Below are positions 1 to 8,029 of a DNA stretch of 37,299 bases, piece by piece. Below the pieces are notes generated by a model that was not told the DNA's origin, did no database searches, and saw only the letters and a program-made list of their open reading frames with translations. The translations under genes were made by a program, and so were the position numbers. Source of the stretch: Marinobacter sp. (GTDB lineage: Bacteria > Pseudomonadota > Gammaproteobacteria > Pseudomonadales > Oleiphilaceae). The stretch is taken from NCBI RefSeq assembly GCF_014859525.1, contig NZ_JACUUB010000022.1, positions 1 to 37,299 on the forward strand. The letters are read 5' to 3'. How positions within the stretch are numbered: the stretch's first letter is position 1; the number at the start of each line of letters is the position of its first letter.

Positions 1-201
1 CCTGACAACCGGCCGTTACTGGAGGCGTTCCGGGCAGCGGCTGAACAGGTATTGTTGGCGGATTCTCGGGTAAAACATCTGGGTAACCCGGCGTACGTGC
101 GCCAGGCGATCATTGAAGCCAGAACCTGGCCGGATCTGAACGAATTCGAGGAGTTCAATCAGGTGCGCATTTACCTGGCGGGGGGATCTGGGGATGTGTA
201 A
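1..201 (+). CDS. C-terminal 66 residues of an unrecognised protein (5' end outside window)
   Basis: The frame is open from the first base of the window to a TAA at 199-201. The visible tail is soluble and mixed in charge, contains PAYVRQAIIEARTWPDL and EEFNQVRIYLAGG, and has no membrane segment or motif I can assign. I do not recognise the family from this fragment. The stop lies only a few bases before the terminator of the minus-strand RNA gene that follows, so the two transcription units converge. The reading frame itself is well supported by protein-like composition and by the lack of a better alternative; the function is unknown. Confidence 0.7.
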   Translation, partial: PDNRPLLEAFRAAAEQVLLADSRVKHLGNPAYVRQAIIEARTWPDLNEFEEFNQVRIYLAGGSGDV

Positions 202-203
202 CT

Positions 204-237
204 GAAAAAATAAAGGGCAGCCACAGGGCCGCCCTTT
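204..237 (-). terminator. Rho-independent terminator of the CsrB-like RNA
   Basis: The arms AAAGGGC (212-218) and GCCCTTT (231-237) form a stem with further pairing inside. On the minus strand the hairpin is followed directly by TATTTTTT. On the plus strand no T run follows, so the orientation is minus, matching the RNA gene. Confidence 0.85.
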
Positions 238-469
238 ACAGGTGCTGAACTGCTCATCCTGAGCGGTTCAGAGTCGGAACAGATGGCGCCTCCGTGCGCT
301 TGGGGCAACTGCCTTGTTGCCGGTCCTTTTCTCCACTCCGTGGTGCCAGCGTCCGAGCCAGCAATCCAATTAGCATCCCTTAAGCGAGGCGTCCCTGTAT
401 CCTTGCCTCTCCCCACAATCCTTGCGGGGGTGCTTCCACTGCGTCGTCCACTTCCTTGTCATCCCTGAC
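205..469 (-). ncRNA. CsrB/RsmZ-family CsrA(RsmA)-sequestering small RNA
   Basis: Read on the minus strand, about 265 nt carry 16 GGA triplets by my count, while the opposite strand has almost none here. Several sit in hairpin loops, the way CsrA/RsmA sites do: GTCA-GGGA-TGAC at the very 5' end (469-458), CCAC-GGA-GTGG (343-333), GCGC-ACGGAG-GCGC (299-286), and a longer stem CTGAAC..GCTC-AGGAT-GAGC..GTTCAG (271-245). The transcript begins just after a TATAGT -10 box and ends in a GC-rich hairpin followed by a T run. A GacA-type palindrome lies about 180 bp upstream. Known RNAs of this family bind many CsrA dimers and relieve translational repression. No convincing protein-coding frame exists here on either strand. 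The exact subfamily (CsrB, CsrC or RsmX/Y/Z) cannot be fixed by eye. Confidence 0.85.
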
Positions 470-476
470 GTTGATC

Positions 477-482
477 ACTATA
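477..482 (-). promoter_or_regulatory. -10 box of the CsrB-like RNA
   Basis: On the minus strand TATAGT is followed seven bases later by GTCAGGGATGAC, a typical first hairpin of these RNAs, which places the start near 469. There is no good -35 hexamer at 16-18 bp upstream (CACGTT at 17 bp), as expected for an activator-dependent promoter. Confidence 0.65.
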
Positions 483-639
483 CCGAACCCATCGTTGCAA
501 ACGTGTGAACTGTGCACGCCAATTTGAGCATACAGCTATTGGCTTGATAGCTTTTGTTTAAAAAACATTAACTTGGTTGCCATTAAAGGATGAATGCCTG
601 CGCCTGCGTACGTTACACAGCTGCAAGTGCTTACAGTTA

Positions 640-657
640 TGTAGGATATGTCTCACA
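640..657 (-). promoter_or_regulatory. Putative GacA/UvrY upstream activating site
   Basis: On the minus strand TGTGAGACATATCCTACA matches the GacA consensus TGTAAG-N6-CTTACA with one deviation in each half; the left half TGTGAG equals that of the E. coli csrB site as I remember it. It is centred about 180 bp upstream of the inferred RNA start, in the range known for csrB and rsmZ. It overlaps the stop codon of the VanZ-like gene. An IHF-like sequence, TATCAA-N4-ATA, lies between it and the promoter near 534-546. Confidence 0.6.
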
Positions 658-1057
658 AAGAGTCGGGCGAATCTCGCAAGTCTGGTTGGCGCGCACTTCG
701 AATTCCAGGCCAGGGCAACATGCCAATAGCGATACCAAAGGCATCTGCCAGGACATCGGCCATTGAAAAGTTCCGATAGGGGAGTTGGGCCTGAACGACC
801 TCCAGGGCAAAGCCGAAACTGAGCAAGGCGGGTACATACCAATAGGCGCTCAGGCGCGGCCAGGCCAGGCGGGTAACGATGGTCAGTTCGATAAAAGCAA
901 TGATGTGGTTGACCTTGTCGTTGGCGGCCGAAGGGATTGGATAGCTCGAACTGGTTGTCGCGAGGTAAAGAATGGCGGCAATAGACGCGACCAGGACTGC
1001 CCGCCAGAGCAGGCGCATGCGCAGAATGGTTTCGATGATGTGCCAGAACTGGGGCAT
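653..1057 (-). CDS. VanZ-like family membrane protein
   Basis: A protein of about 134 residues with four predicted membrane helices. It has an Arg/Trp-rich N-terminal segment followed by a first helix, the VanZ-type segment NDKVNHIIAFIEL before the second helix, and a conserved SMADVLADAFGIAIG region near the end. VanZ-like proteins are small membrane proteins named after the teicoplanin-resistance accessory protein; in most bacteria their job is unknown, and this one has no vancomycin-resistance genes around it. I chose the ATG at 1057 because it starts just before the first helix and leaves room for a promoter shared with divergent cysZ. An in-frame start at 1153 would overlap cysZ, and one at 1018 lacks a ribosome site. 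It lies upstream of the CsrB-like RNA on the same strand. Confidence 0.75.
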   Translation of the reverse strand: MPQFWHIIETILRMRLLWRAVLVASIAAILYLATTSSSYPIPSAANDKVNHIIAFIELTIVTRLAWPRLSAYWYVPALLSFGFALEVVQAQLPYRNFSMADVLADAFGIAIGMLPWPGIRSARQPDLRDSPDSL

Positions 1058-1152
1058 GAAGTTATCCGGGCGTTGATGCAGGCTGTGGGAACGATCCCGA
1101 CATGATATGCTTTGCGCCCCGTTATTGTCATGGCAGCGGAGGATCACCAGCA

Positions 1153-1902
1153 ATGCTCAAGGGAAATTTTCTTCGCGGCCTGGGCTATCTTGGTGAAGGC
1201 TTCCAGCTGATTCGGCAGCCTGGCCTGCGGCTGTTTGTGATCATTCCCGTGGTGTTGAACGTCATCCTGTTCGGGCTGATGTTCTATTATCTCGCTGGAT
1301 TGTTCTCTGCCATGATTGCCACTGCCATGGGCTGGCTGCCGGACTGGGCCTGGTTGCAGGCGCTGGAATGGCTGTTCTGGATGCTCTACGGCGTGGTGAT
1401 CCTGCTGATCCTGGCCTATGGGTTTGTCATGCTCGCCAACCTCATCGGGTCGCCGTTTTACGGTTACCTGGCGGAGTTAACGGAAAAACACCTGACCGGC
1501 CAAGAGGTTGGCTCCGACGAGGGCTGGCTCGGGTTGGTTAAAGATACTCCTCGAATGCTCTGGCGCGAAGTCCAGAAAATTGCTTATTACCTGCCCCGGG
1601 CACTCGTGCTGCTTATCGTTGGTATTATTCCCGTGGTCAACCTGGTGGCTGCGGTGCTGTGGATTCTGTTTAACAGCTGGATGATGGCGTTGCAGTACGT
1701 GGATTATCCTGCCGACAATCACAAAGTCAGTTTTGGCCGGTTGCGCAAAGACCTGGCGGCCAGTCGCCTGTCGGCTCTGGGCTTCGGTTTGCCGGTGGCG
1801 CTGGCGGCGATGGTGCCTTTATTGAACCTGATTGTGGTGCCTGCGGCGGTGTGCGGCGCCGCAGCCTATTGGGTTCGGGAAAACGATTCAAATCAACAGT
1901 AA
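1153..1902 (+). CDS. cysZ: CysZ-family (EI24 domain) inner-membrane sulfate transporter
   Basis: A 249-residue integral membrane protein of the EI24/CysZ family, which in E. coli mediates sulfate uptake for cysteine synthesis. The N-terminal stretch NFLRGLGYLGEGFQLIRQPGLR is family-like, and the hydrophobic helices at about residues 25-50 and 65-110 flank the conserved LIGSPFYGYLAE. A second helical pair follows at about 140-175, ending in the NSWMMALQYVDYPADNH region that is highly conserved in CysZ, and there is a last hydrophobic stretch at 205-235. The ATG at 1153 has GGAGG at 1138-1142, so it is preferred over an upstream in-frame ATG at 1102. The gene is divergent from the VanZ-like gene and sits 18 bp before rapA, probably as one transcript. 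Length agrees with the family (about 250). Confidence 0.88.
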   Translation: MLKGNFLRGLGYLGEGFQLIRQPGLRLFVIIPVVLNVILFGLMFYYLAGLFSAMIATAMGWLPDWAWLQALEWLFWMLYGVVILLILAYGFVMLANLIGSPFYGYLAELTEKHLTGQEVGSDEGWLGLVKDTPRMLWREVQKIAYYLPRALVLLIVGIIPVVNLVAAVLWILFNSWMMALQYVDYPADNHKVSFGRLRKDLAASRLSALGFGLPVALAAMVPLLNLIVVPAAVCGAAAYWVRENDSNQQ

Positions 1903-1920
1903 TGTGCTAGCGGAGGTTTC

Positions 1921-4782
1921 TTGGAAACATCGGAATTTGTTATCGGTCAGCGTTGGGTCAGTCACAGTGATACGGCGCTGGGCCTGGGTATTGTTACCGA
2001 CGTTTCAGGGCGCAGGGTGACGCTGGGCTTTCCCGCAGCCGATGAAGAGCGCACCTACGCCATCGATAATGCGCCTTTGTCTCGTATCATCTATCAGGAA
2101 GGTGAAGACATTGAGACCTTCGATGGCGAACAGTACGTGGTGCGCGCCGTGGAAGAGCTCAACGGTGTTTTGGTCTACCACGCCGATGATGGCGACAACG
2201 TCCATCAGATTTCCGAGGTCAAGCTGGCGGGTTCAGTGAACTTTTCAGCGCCTCACCAGCGTTTGTTTGCCGGTCAGTTTGATCGCAACGGGGCTTTTCG
2301 TCTTCGGGTTTCCACCCTGCAGCACATGGACAGACTGCGGGCATCGCCTGCCCAGGGTCTGATCGGTGCTCGTACCCAGCACTTGCCTCATCAGCTTTAC
2401 ATTGCGCACGAAGTGGCCCGTCGCCATGCGCCCCGGGTGTTGCTGGCAGACGAAGTGGGCCTGGGTAAAACCATCGAAGCCGGTTTGATCCTGCATTACC
2501 AGCTCCATACCGGCCGTGCCCGCCGAGCGCTGATTGTGGTGCCGGATTCGCTGATTCATCAGTGGCTGGTGGAGATGCTGCGCCGTTTCAATTTGCGTTT
2601 TTCAATCGTGGATCAAGGCCGTTACGACGACATCAAGGCTCAGGAAAACGATGTTGACGCCCTGATGACTCACATCTTCGGCGACGATGGCCGGGTGAAT
2701 CCGTTTGAAGCCGATCAGCTGGTGTTGTGCAGCCTGGATTTTCTGGTGCAAAGCGAACAGGCGCGTAACGATGCTCAGGCCGCCGGTTGGGACTTGATGG
2801 TGGTGGATGAGGCGCACCATCTGGCCTGGTCCGAGGAACAGGCCAGTCCGGAATATAATGTGGTGGAAAGCCTGTCCGCCGCCAGCAAAGGCCTGCTGCT
2901 GCTGACTGCTACACCCGAACAGGTGGGCCTGGCAAGCCACTTTGCCCGTTTGCGCCTGCTGGACCCGGCCCGTTTTCACAATCTGGAGGCTTTCCGGCAG
3001 GAAGAACAACAGTACGAGGCCATTAATATTGTGGTGCGGCGGTTGCTCGAAACGCCGGATAACATCAGCCCGGACGACAAGGCCGCGCTGGCCAACTGGC
3101 TGGGCGACGAACTGGACGAGCTGCTGGCCCGAGACAACGCACATCAGGCGGTCATTGATGCCTTGCTCGATCGCCATGGCACCGGCCGGGTGTTGTTCCG
3201 TAACACCCGGGCTGCGATTCAGGGGTTCCCGGCCCGGCAACCGATACCGGAGCCACTGCCGTGCCCGCCACTGTACAACGACACACGCTACGGAAAAACC
3301 GGCCTGTCGCCTGAGCAATCGGTGGATGAAGAACAGTGGCTGGCAGACGATCCCCGTGTGGCCTGGCTGGAGAAGAGGCTGGCCGGCCTGCGCCCTGCCA
3401 AGGTGGTGGTGATTTGTGCCCGTGCCGATACGGCGATGGCCCTGGAACATTATCTTCAACTGCGTGCCGGTATCCGCAGCGCTGCCTTTCATGAACACCT
3501 GAGCCTGCTGGAGCGGGATCGGGCGGCGGCCTATTTCGCAGACAGCGAGCAGGGTGCCCAGGCGTTAATCTGTTCCGAAATCGGCAGCGAAGGTCGTAAT
3601 TTCCAGTTTGCCCACCATCTGGTGTTGTTTGATTTACCCGCCAACCCGGATTTGCTGGAGCAGCGCATCGGTCGGCTGGATCGTATCGGTCAGACCGAAG
3701 CTATCCGCATTCACATTCCTTACCTGCAAGGCACCAGTCAGGAAATCCAGTACCGCTGGTTCCAGGACGGGCTGAACGCCTTTGCCGAGAGTTGCGCGGT
3801 GGGCGTGGCAGTGCATGAGCAGGTGAGTGACTACTGGCAGAAGGCGCTGGACGGTGACGAAACGGTGTTAGAGCCTTTGCTCGCGGCCAGCTCGGCAGAA
3901 GCCCAGCGTTTGAAAACCCTGCTGCACAATGGTCGGGATGCGCTGATTGAGCTTAATTCCTGCCGTCGTGACGACGCCGACGCGCTGATTTCAAGTATTG
4001 AGCAAGAAGAAGGCTCGGTGCAGGTTCGGGATTACATGGTGCAGGCGTTCGATATTCTGGGCGTGGAGCTTGAGGATCACAGCGAGCACGCCGACGTGCT
4101 CAAGCCCGGAGAGCAGTGTCAGGCCGGCCATGTAGCGGAGTTGCCGGAAGACGGCCTGACGGTGACCTGGGAGCGGGAGCAGGCGCTGCAACGGGAGGAC
4201 ATGGCTTTTATGAGCTGGGAACACCCGATGGTCACCGGAGTGATGGATTCTGTTACCAGCTCCGGATTGGGCAAAGCAGCCCTGGCCAACCTGTCGGTGA
4301 AAGCCCTGCCGGCAGGCACCTTGCTGCTCGAAGCGTTGTTTGCGGTGCATTGCCCGGCACCAGAGAGCTTGCAGTTGACCCGCTATCTGCCGGTGTCGCC
4401 ACTGCGCCTGGTGGTGGATATTAATGGCCGGGATCTGTCCAACGCCTTGCCTCACGATCGTCTGAACGAGCTCTGTTCCAATATTCGCCGACGCACGGCT
4501 CAGGCCATCGTGCCGCGCATCCGGGCTGAGGTAGAAACCATGGTCGACCATGTTGAACAGCTGGCGGCACCGCACCTGTCGTCGTTGCAAGACAAGGCCC
4601 TGGCGCAGGTTGAGGCGGGTTTTGTGCCCGAGGTTCGTCGGTTGGAGGCGCTGCAGCGCGTGAATCCCGCCATCCGTGACGAAGAGATAGCGTATTTACG
4701 CGGACAACTGGACGCCGCAAGAGAGGCGGTGGGCCATGCCAGTCTGGCGCTTGAAGGTATTCGGGTGATCATTACCTCCTGA
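1921..4782 (+). CDS. rapA: RNA polymerase-associated ATP-dependent protein RapA
   Basis: A 953-residue SWI2/SNF2-type ATPase that recycles RNA polymerase in gammaproteobacteria; E. coli RapA has 968. The N-terminal FVIGQRWVSHSDTALGLG aligns with the Tudor-like start of RapA. Walker A is ADEVGLGKTIEAG near residue 175-190, the Walker B/DEAH box is VVDEAHHL near 295, motif III is LLTATPEQ, and motif VI is QRIGRLDRIGQ near 581-591. The C-terminal third matches the RapA-specific region. The start is a TTG at 1921 with GGAGG at 1912-1916; no ATG or GTG fits between there and the conserved GQRW, so the unusual start codon is well supported. The rare TTG and short spacing could lower translation. 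It probably shares a transcript with cysZ. Confidence 0.95.
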   Translation: METSEFVIGQRWVSHSDTALGLGIVTDVSGRRVTLGFPAADEERTYAIDNAPLSRIIYQEGEDIETFDGEQYVVRAVEELNGVLVYHADDGDNVHQISEVKLAGSVNFSAPHQRLFAGQFDRNGAFRLRVSTLQHMDRLRASPAQGLIGARTQHLPHQLYIAHEVARRHAPRVLLADEVGLGKTIEAGLILHYQLHTGRARRALIVVPDSLIHQWLVEMLRRFNLRFSIVDQGRYDDIKAQENDVDALMTHIFGDDGRVNPFEADQLVLCSLDFLVQSEQARNDAQAAGWDLMVVDEAHHLAWSEEQASPEYNVVESLSAASKGLLLLTATPEQVGLASHFARLRLLDPARFHNLEAFRQEEQQYEAINIVVRRLLETPDNISPDDKAALANWLGDELDELLARDNAHQAVIDALLDRHGTGRVLFRNTRAAIQGFPARQPIPEPLPCPPLYNDTRYGKTGLSPEQSVDEEQWLADDPRVAWLEKRLAGLRPAKVVVICARADTAMALEHYLQLRAGIRSAAFHEHLSLLERDRAAAYFADSEQGAQALICSEIGSEGRNFQFAHHLVLFDLPANPDLLEQRIGRLDRIGQTEAIRIHIPYLQGTSQEIQYRWFQDGLNAFAESCAVGVAVHEQVSDYWQKALDGDETVLEPLLAASSAEAQRLKTLLHNGRDALIELNSCRRDDADALISSIEQEEGSVQVRDYMVQAFDILGVELEDHSEHADVLKPGEQCQAGHVAELPEDGLTVTWEREQALQREDMAFMSWEHPMVTGVMDSVTSSGLGKAALANLSVKALPAGTLLLEALFAVHCPAPESLQLTRYLPVSPLRLVVDINGRDLSNALPHDRLNELCSNIRRRTAQAIVPRIRAEVETMVDHVEQLAAPHLSSLQDKALAQVEAGFVPEVRRLEALQRVNPAIRDEEIAYLRGQLDAAREAVGHASLALEGIRVIITS

Positions 4783-4864
4783 GTGGTGGGTGACCAACGG
4801 CTGCGAACAAGCGGCGATCTGGCAAGATGGCATCTGATAGAGTAAGTTGAACGTAACGACGTGT

Positions 4865-4890
4865 TATAAGACTTTGGTTGTTAACCAAAG
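4865..4890 (+). promoter_or_regulatory. Candidate fadE promoter -10 with an operator-like inverted repeat at the start site
   Basis: TATAAG at 4865-4870 could be a -10 box. Immediately after it lies the perfect inverted repeat CTTTGGTT-GTT-AACCAAAG (4872-4890), which would overlap the transcription start, a classic repressor position. It does not match the E. coli FadR site or the PsrA consensus (CAAAC-N-GTTTG type) that I know, so the regulator is unidentified. The -35 region is weak. Confidence 0.45.
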
Positions 4891-4923
4891 CCTCAAATCC
4901 ATGGAAGACAGAGAGATCCTGAG

Positions 4924-7371
4924 ATGACGTTGATTCTGTTTCTGGTAGCACTGGCCGGCCTGTTGTTTGTGCTGCGCCGCGAATCGGGTGCCAAGCCTGC
5001 CATCGGTGTGATGGTTGTGGTTGGTGTGGTATCGCTGTTCATGGCCTCCGGCTGGCTTGCGTTGTTGCTGTTTGTCGGTGCCGGCATCACAGCGGCTGCC
5101 GGATTGCCGCAGTTCCGGATTAACTGGCTGACACCTCGTGTTTTTGCCATGTTCAAGAAAGTCGCACCCAAGGTGTCTGAAACAGAAAAAGTTGCTCTGG
5201 AGGCGGGCACCGTGGGTTGGGACGGTGAGCTCTTTACCGGGCGCCCGGACTGGCACAACCTGCTGATCAATCGCCACACTGGATTGAGTGAAGCCGAGCA
5301 GTCGTTTGTCGATAACCAATGCACCCAGGCGATTTCCATGTGCAACGCCTGGGATGTGGCGGTCGAGCGTGCAGACCTGCCGAAAGACCTTTGGGATTTG
5401 CTCAAGAAAGAGAAATTTTTCGGGATGATCATTCCTGAAGAGTATGGCGGCCTGGGTTTCTCAGCCAAAGCTCAGACCGCAGTGCTGCAAAAACTGGCGG
5501 GCAATGAAATGCTGATGGTCACCGTCGGGGTACCCAACTCTCTCGGGCCCGGTGAGCTGCTGGTTAAATATGGCACTGAAGAACAGAAGAAGCACTATCT
5601 GCCGAGACTGGCCGATGGTCGCGAGATTCCCTGCTTTGGCCTGACGGGTCCCCGAGCCGGTTCGGATGCTACCTCACTGCCAGACACCGGTATTGTGTGC
5701 AAGCAGGAGGTCGACGGCAAAGAAGTGTTGGGTATTCGGCTCAATTTCGAAAAGCGCTGGATCACTCTGGCGCCGGTGGCCACGGTGGTTGGTTTGGCAT
5801 TCAGAATGTTCGATCCGGACGGGCTGCTTGGTGATACCGAAGACTATGGCATTACCTGCGCGCTGATTCCGCGGGACACCGACGGCATGGAAATCGGCCG
5901 CCGGCACTGCCCGATTGGCACGCCTTTCATGAATGGTCCGATCAAAGGCAAGGATGTGTTCATTCCGCTGGATTACATCATCGGTGGGCAGGAAATGGCC
6001 GGGCAAGGCTGGCGTATGCTGGTTGAGTGTTTGTCGGTAGGCCGTTGCATTACCTTGCCCTCTGGCGCAGCTGGCGGAGCAGCGTATGCGGTCGGTACTG
6101 CCGGAGGCTTTACCCGAGTGCGTCGCCAGTTCAATACGCCGGTGGCCGACATGGAAGGTGTACAGGCACCACTGGCTCGAATTGCTGCCAAGACCTACAT
6201 TACGTTGGCCGCGGTTAACCACACTGCCAACATGATTGACAAGGGTGAAAAGCCAGCCGTGCCGTCGGCCATTCTGAAGTACCATTTGACCGAATTCTCC
6301 CGCGACGTTCTCACCGATGCCATGGACGTTCACGGTGGCAAGGCCGTTACCCTGGGGCCTCGTAATTATTTGGGTATTGGTTACAGTGGCTCGGCGGTGT
6401 CGATCACTGTTGAGGGTGCCAACATCATGACCCGAAGCCTTATGATCTTCGGCCAGGGCGCCATTCGCTGTCATCCCTATGTGCTTAAAGAACTGGCAGC
6501 CAAGGATAATGACGATCTCAAAGCCTTTGATGAGGCTTTCTTTGGCCACGCAGGTTTAATCTTCGGCAATGCGGCACGCGCGTTTACTCAGGCACTGAGC
6601 ATCGGAAAAGCCGACGTACCGTTCGACAGCGCCTCTCGCAAGTACGCTCAGGCTCTCGCCCGGTTCAGCTCCGCCTTTGGTTTATGTGCTGATGCGGCGA
6701 TGACTACCCTGGGTGGCGAACTGAAAATGCGCGAGCTGATTTCTGCTCGCCTGGGCGACATGCTGTCTAACCTGTACCTGGCCTCTATGGTGCTCAAGAA
6801 CTGGCATGAGACCCAGCCGGTCGAGGGTGAAAAAGAGCTGATGCAATACAGCCTGACGTTTTTGCTGCATCGTACCGAGCAGGCACTGGACGAGTTCCTG
6901 CAGAACCTGCCCAATCGTCCTGTTGCGATGGCACTCCGGCTTATTACGTTGCCGCTTGGTTGTCGTTGGGATGCGCCCCATGACGACCTGGCGCGGAAGC
7001 TGGCCCGGTCGATTTCGACCGATACGCCCATTCGTCACAAACTGATGGCGGGCGTCTGGACCACCGATGGTGAGGGCGCGGTTGAAAACCCAGTGGCTCG
7101 CTACAACGGATTGCTCAAGGACTATGACAAAGCCGAACAGCTGTACCGTAAGGTAAACAAGGCCTACGCCAAGGGTGAGCTGCCGATGACTGCGTTGCAT
7201 CCCGAAGAGCGTTTTGAGGCCGCATTGTCTGCAGGTATCTACAGCAAGGAAGAAGCCGACTTCATGCGCCAGTATGAGGCGGTGGTGCTGGACATGCTGA
7301 CGGTGGACGACTTCCCGTTTGATGAATTTGCCCGCGATAAAGGCACGTTGATAGACCACAATCCGGCCTGA
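4924..7371 (+). CDS. fadE: Acyl-CoA dehydrogenase FadE
   Basis: An 815-residue FAD-dependent acyl-CoA dehydrogenase, the first step of fatty-acid beta-oxidation; E. coli FadE has 814. Two hydrophobic helices at about residues 2-18 and 27-58 suggest membrane association, as in other FadE proteins. The acyl-CoA dehydrogenase N-terminal and middle domains occupy roughly residues 110-360, with the LTGPRAGSDATS substrate/flavin segment near 240. The C-terminal helical domain follows with AMDVHGGKAVTLGPRNYLG and SVSITVEGANIMTRS-like conserved segments, and the extra C-terminal FadE-specific domain (DUF1974) reaches the end. The start ATG at 4924 places the first helix right after Met. An inverted repeat upstream may be an operator. 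crcB follows after 14 bp. The fatty-acid role fits tesB elsewhere in the window. Confidence 0.95.
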   Translation: MTLILFLVALAGLLFVLRRESGAKPAIGVMVVVGVVSLFMASGWLALLLFVGAGITAAAGLPQFRINWLTPRVFAMFKKVAPKVSETEKVALEAGTVGWDGELFTGRPDWHNLLINRHTGLSEAEQSFVDNQCTQAISMCNAWDVAVERADLPKDLWDLLKKEKFFGMIIPEEYGGLGFSAKAQTAVLQKLAGNEMLMVTVGVPNSLGPGELLVKYGTEEQKKHYLPRLADGREIPCFGLTGPRAGSDATSLPDTGIVCKQEVDGKEVLGIRLNFEKRWITLAPVATVVGLAFRMFDPDGLLGDTEDYGITCALIPRDTDGMEIGRRHCPIGTPFMNGPIKGKDVFIPLDYIIGGQEMAGQGWRMLVECLSVGRCITLPSGAAGGAAYAVGTAGGFTRVRRQFNTPVADMEGVQAPLARIAAKTYITLAAVNHTANMIDKGEKPAVPSAILKYHLTEFSRDVLTDAMDVHGGKAVTLGPRNYLGIGYSGSAVSITVEGANIMTRSLMIFGQGAIRCHPYVLKELAAKDNDDLKAFDEAFFGHAGLIFGNAARAFTQALSIGKADVPFDSASRKYAQALARFSSAFGLCADAAMTTLGGELKMRELISARLGDMLSNLYLASMVLKNWHETQPVEGEKELMQYSLTFLLHRTEQALDEFLQNLPNRPVAMALRLITLPLGCRWDAPHDDLARKLARSISTDTPIRHKLMAGVWTTDGEGAVENPVARYNGLLKDYDKAEQLYRKVNKAYAKGELPMTALHPEERFEAALSAGIYSKEEADFMRQYEAVVLDMLTVDDFPFDEFARDKGTLIDHNPA

Positions 7372-7385
7372 CGAGGCCGGTCACT

Positions 7386-7766
7386 ATGTGGTTATCATTC
7401 CTGGCTGTCAGTGTTGGCGCCGTGATCGGCGCCAACCTGCGTTGGGCCCTCGGGCTCTGGCTTAACGCCAGTTATCACGCCATCCCCTGGGGTACCCTCG
7501 TGGCTAACCTCAGTGGTGGCTGGATGGTGGGCCTCCTGATCGGCTATTTTACCCAGAGCAGCGCGCTGGCGCCTGAGTGGCGGCTGTTCGCTATCACTGG
7601 TTTGTGCGGCGGCTTGACCACCTTTTCAACGTTTTCGCTGGAAATGTTTGCGGCTTTGCAGGAAGGCAAGTGGGCAATGGCGATGACCGGGATTCTGGCC
7701 CATGTGCTCGGATCGTTACTGATGACTGCTTTGGGGTTTTATACGTTTACCCTGATCAGGGGCTGA
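7386..7766 (+). CDS. crcB: Fluoride ion channel/exporter CrcB (Fluc)
   Basis: A 126-residue four-helix membrane protein. The family signature GLCGGLTTFSTFSLE is present, with the conserved Phe residues of the fluoride pathway, and GTLVANLSGGWMVG carries the conserved Asn in the second helix. Fluc proteins are dual-topology dimers that let fluoride leave the cell. The ATG at 7386 is preceded by GAGG at 7373-7376 and lies 14 bp after fadE, so it is probably read from the fadE transcript. I found no fluoride riboswitch in the short gap, so induction by fluoride is not evident here. There is no clear terminator after it. Confidence 0.93.
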   Translation: MWLSFLAVSVGAVIGANLRWALGLWLNASYHAIPWGTLVANLSGGWMVGLLIGYFTQSSALAPEWRLFAITGLCGGLTTFSTFSLEMFAALQEGKWAMAMTGILAHVLGSLLMTALGFYTFTLIRG

Positions 7767-7829
7767 GCCGTCTCTGGAAAGCCCGGCCATACTGTGTATC
7801 ACTACCTACACAAATTCTCTAAATTGCCC

Positions 7830-7858
7830 TTGGCAAGCCGGGAATTCCAGAGTAGAGT
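7830..7858 (+). promoter_or_regulatory. Promoter of the cold-shock gene, with a leader of about 165 nt
   Basis: TTGGCA (7830-7835), a 17-bp spacer and TAGAGT (7853-7858) form a good sigma-70 promoter. Transcription from about 7865 gives an untranslated leader of about 165 nt before the start codon at 8030. Long 5' leaders are a hallmark of cspA-type genes and act as thermosensors; whether this one folds that way was not computed. Confidence 0.65.
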
Positions 7859-8029
7859 TGGGTTCGTAGGAAAGATTAGCACAGCAGTTCATGAATAAGA
7901 CGTACCTCCGCAGTTAGTAGTGACCGTCCTGTTTTTGATTCCGCGAGTTCAGTTTTTCCGCTAAACGCTGACCAGCGCCATGCAGGTTTCTGGCAGCAGA
8001 TAATATGATTGATTTCAGGAAGTTTAAGT

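Noticed and set aside
171..468. Open frames on both strands of 171-468
   Set aside because: They overlap the CsrB-like RNA, have odd composition (many Pro, Ser and Cys) and lack ribosome sites. The RNA explains the region better.
2602..3498. Long open frame of 298 codons on the minus strand inside rapA
   Set aside because: It lies entirely antisense to a well-conserved gene, has no ribosome site or family motif, and reflects the GC bias of third codon positions. The same holds for 5674-6549 (inside fadE), 12888-13667 (inside the phosphoketolase-like gene), 21426-22277 (inside mltB) and 34231-35109 (inside the phosphate transporter gene).
7372..7385. Fluoride riboswitch before crcB
   Set aside because: The gap to fadE is only 14 bp and contains just a ribosome site.
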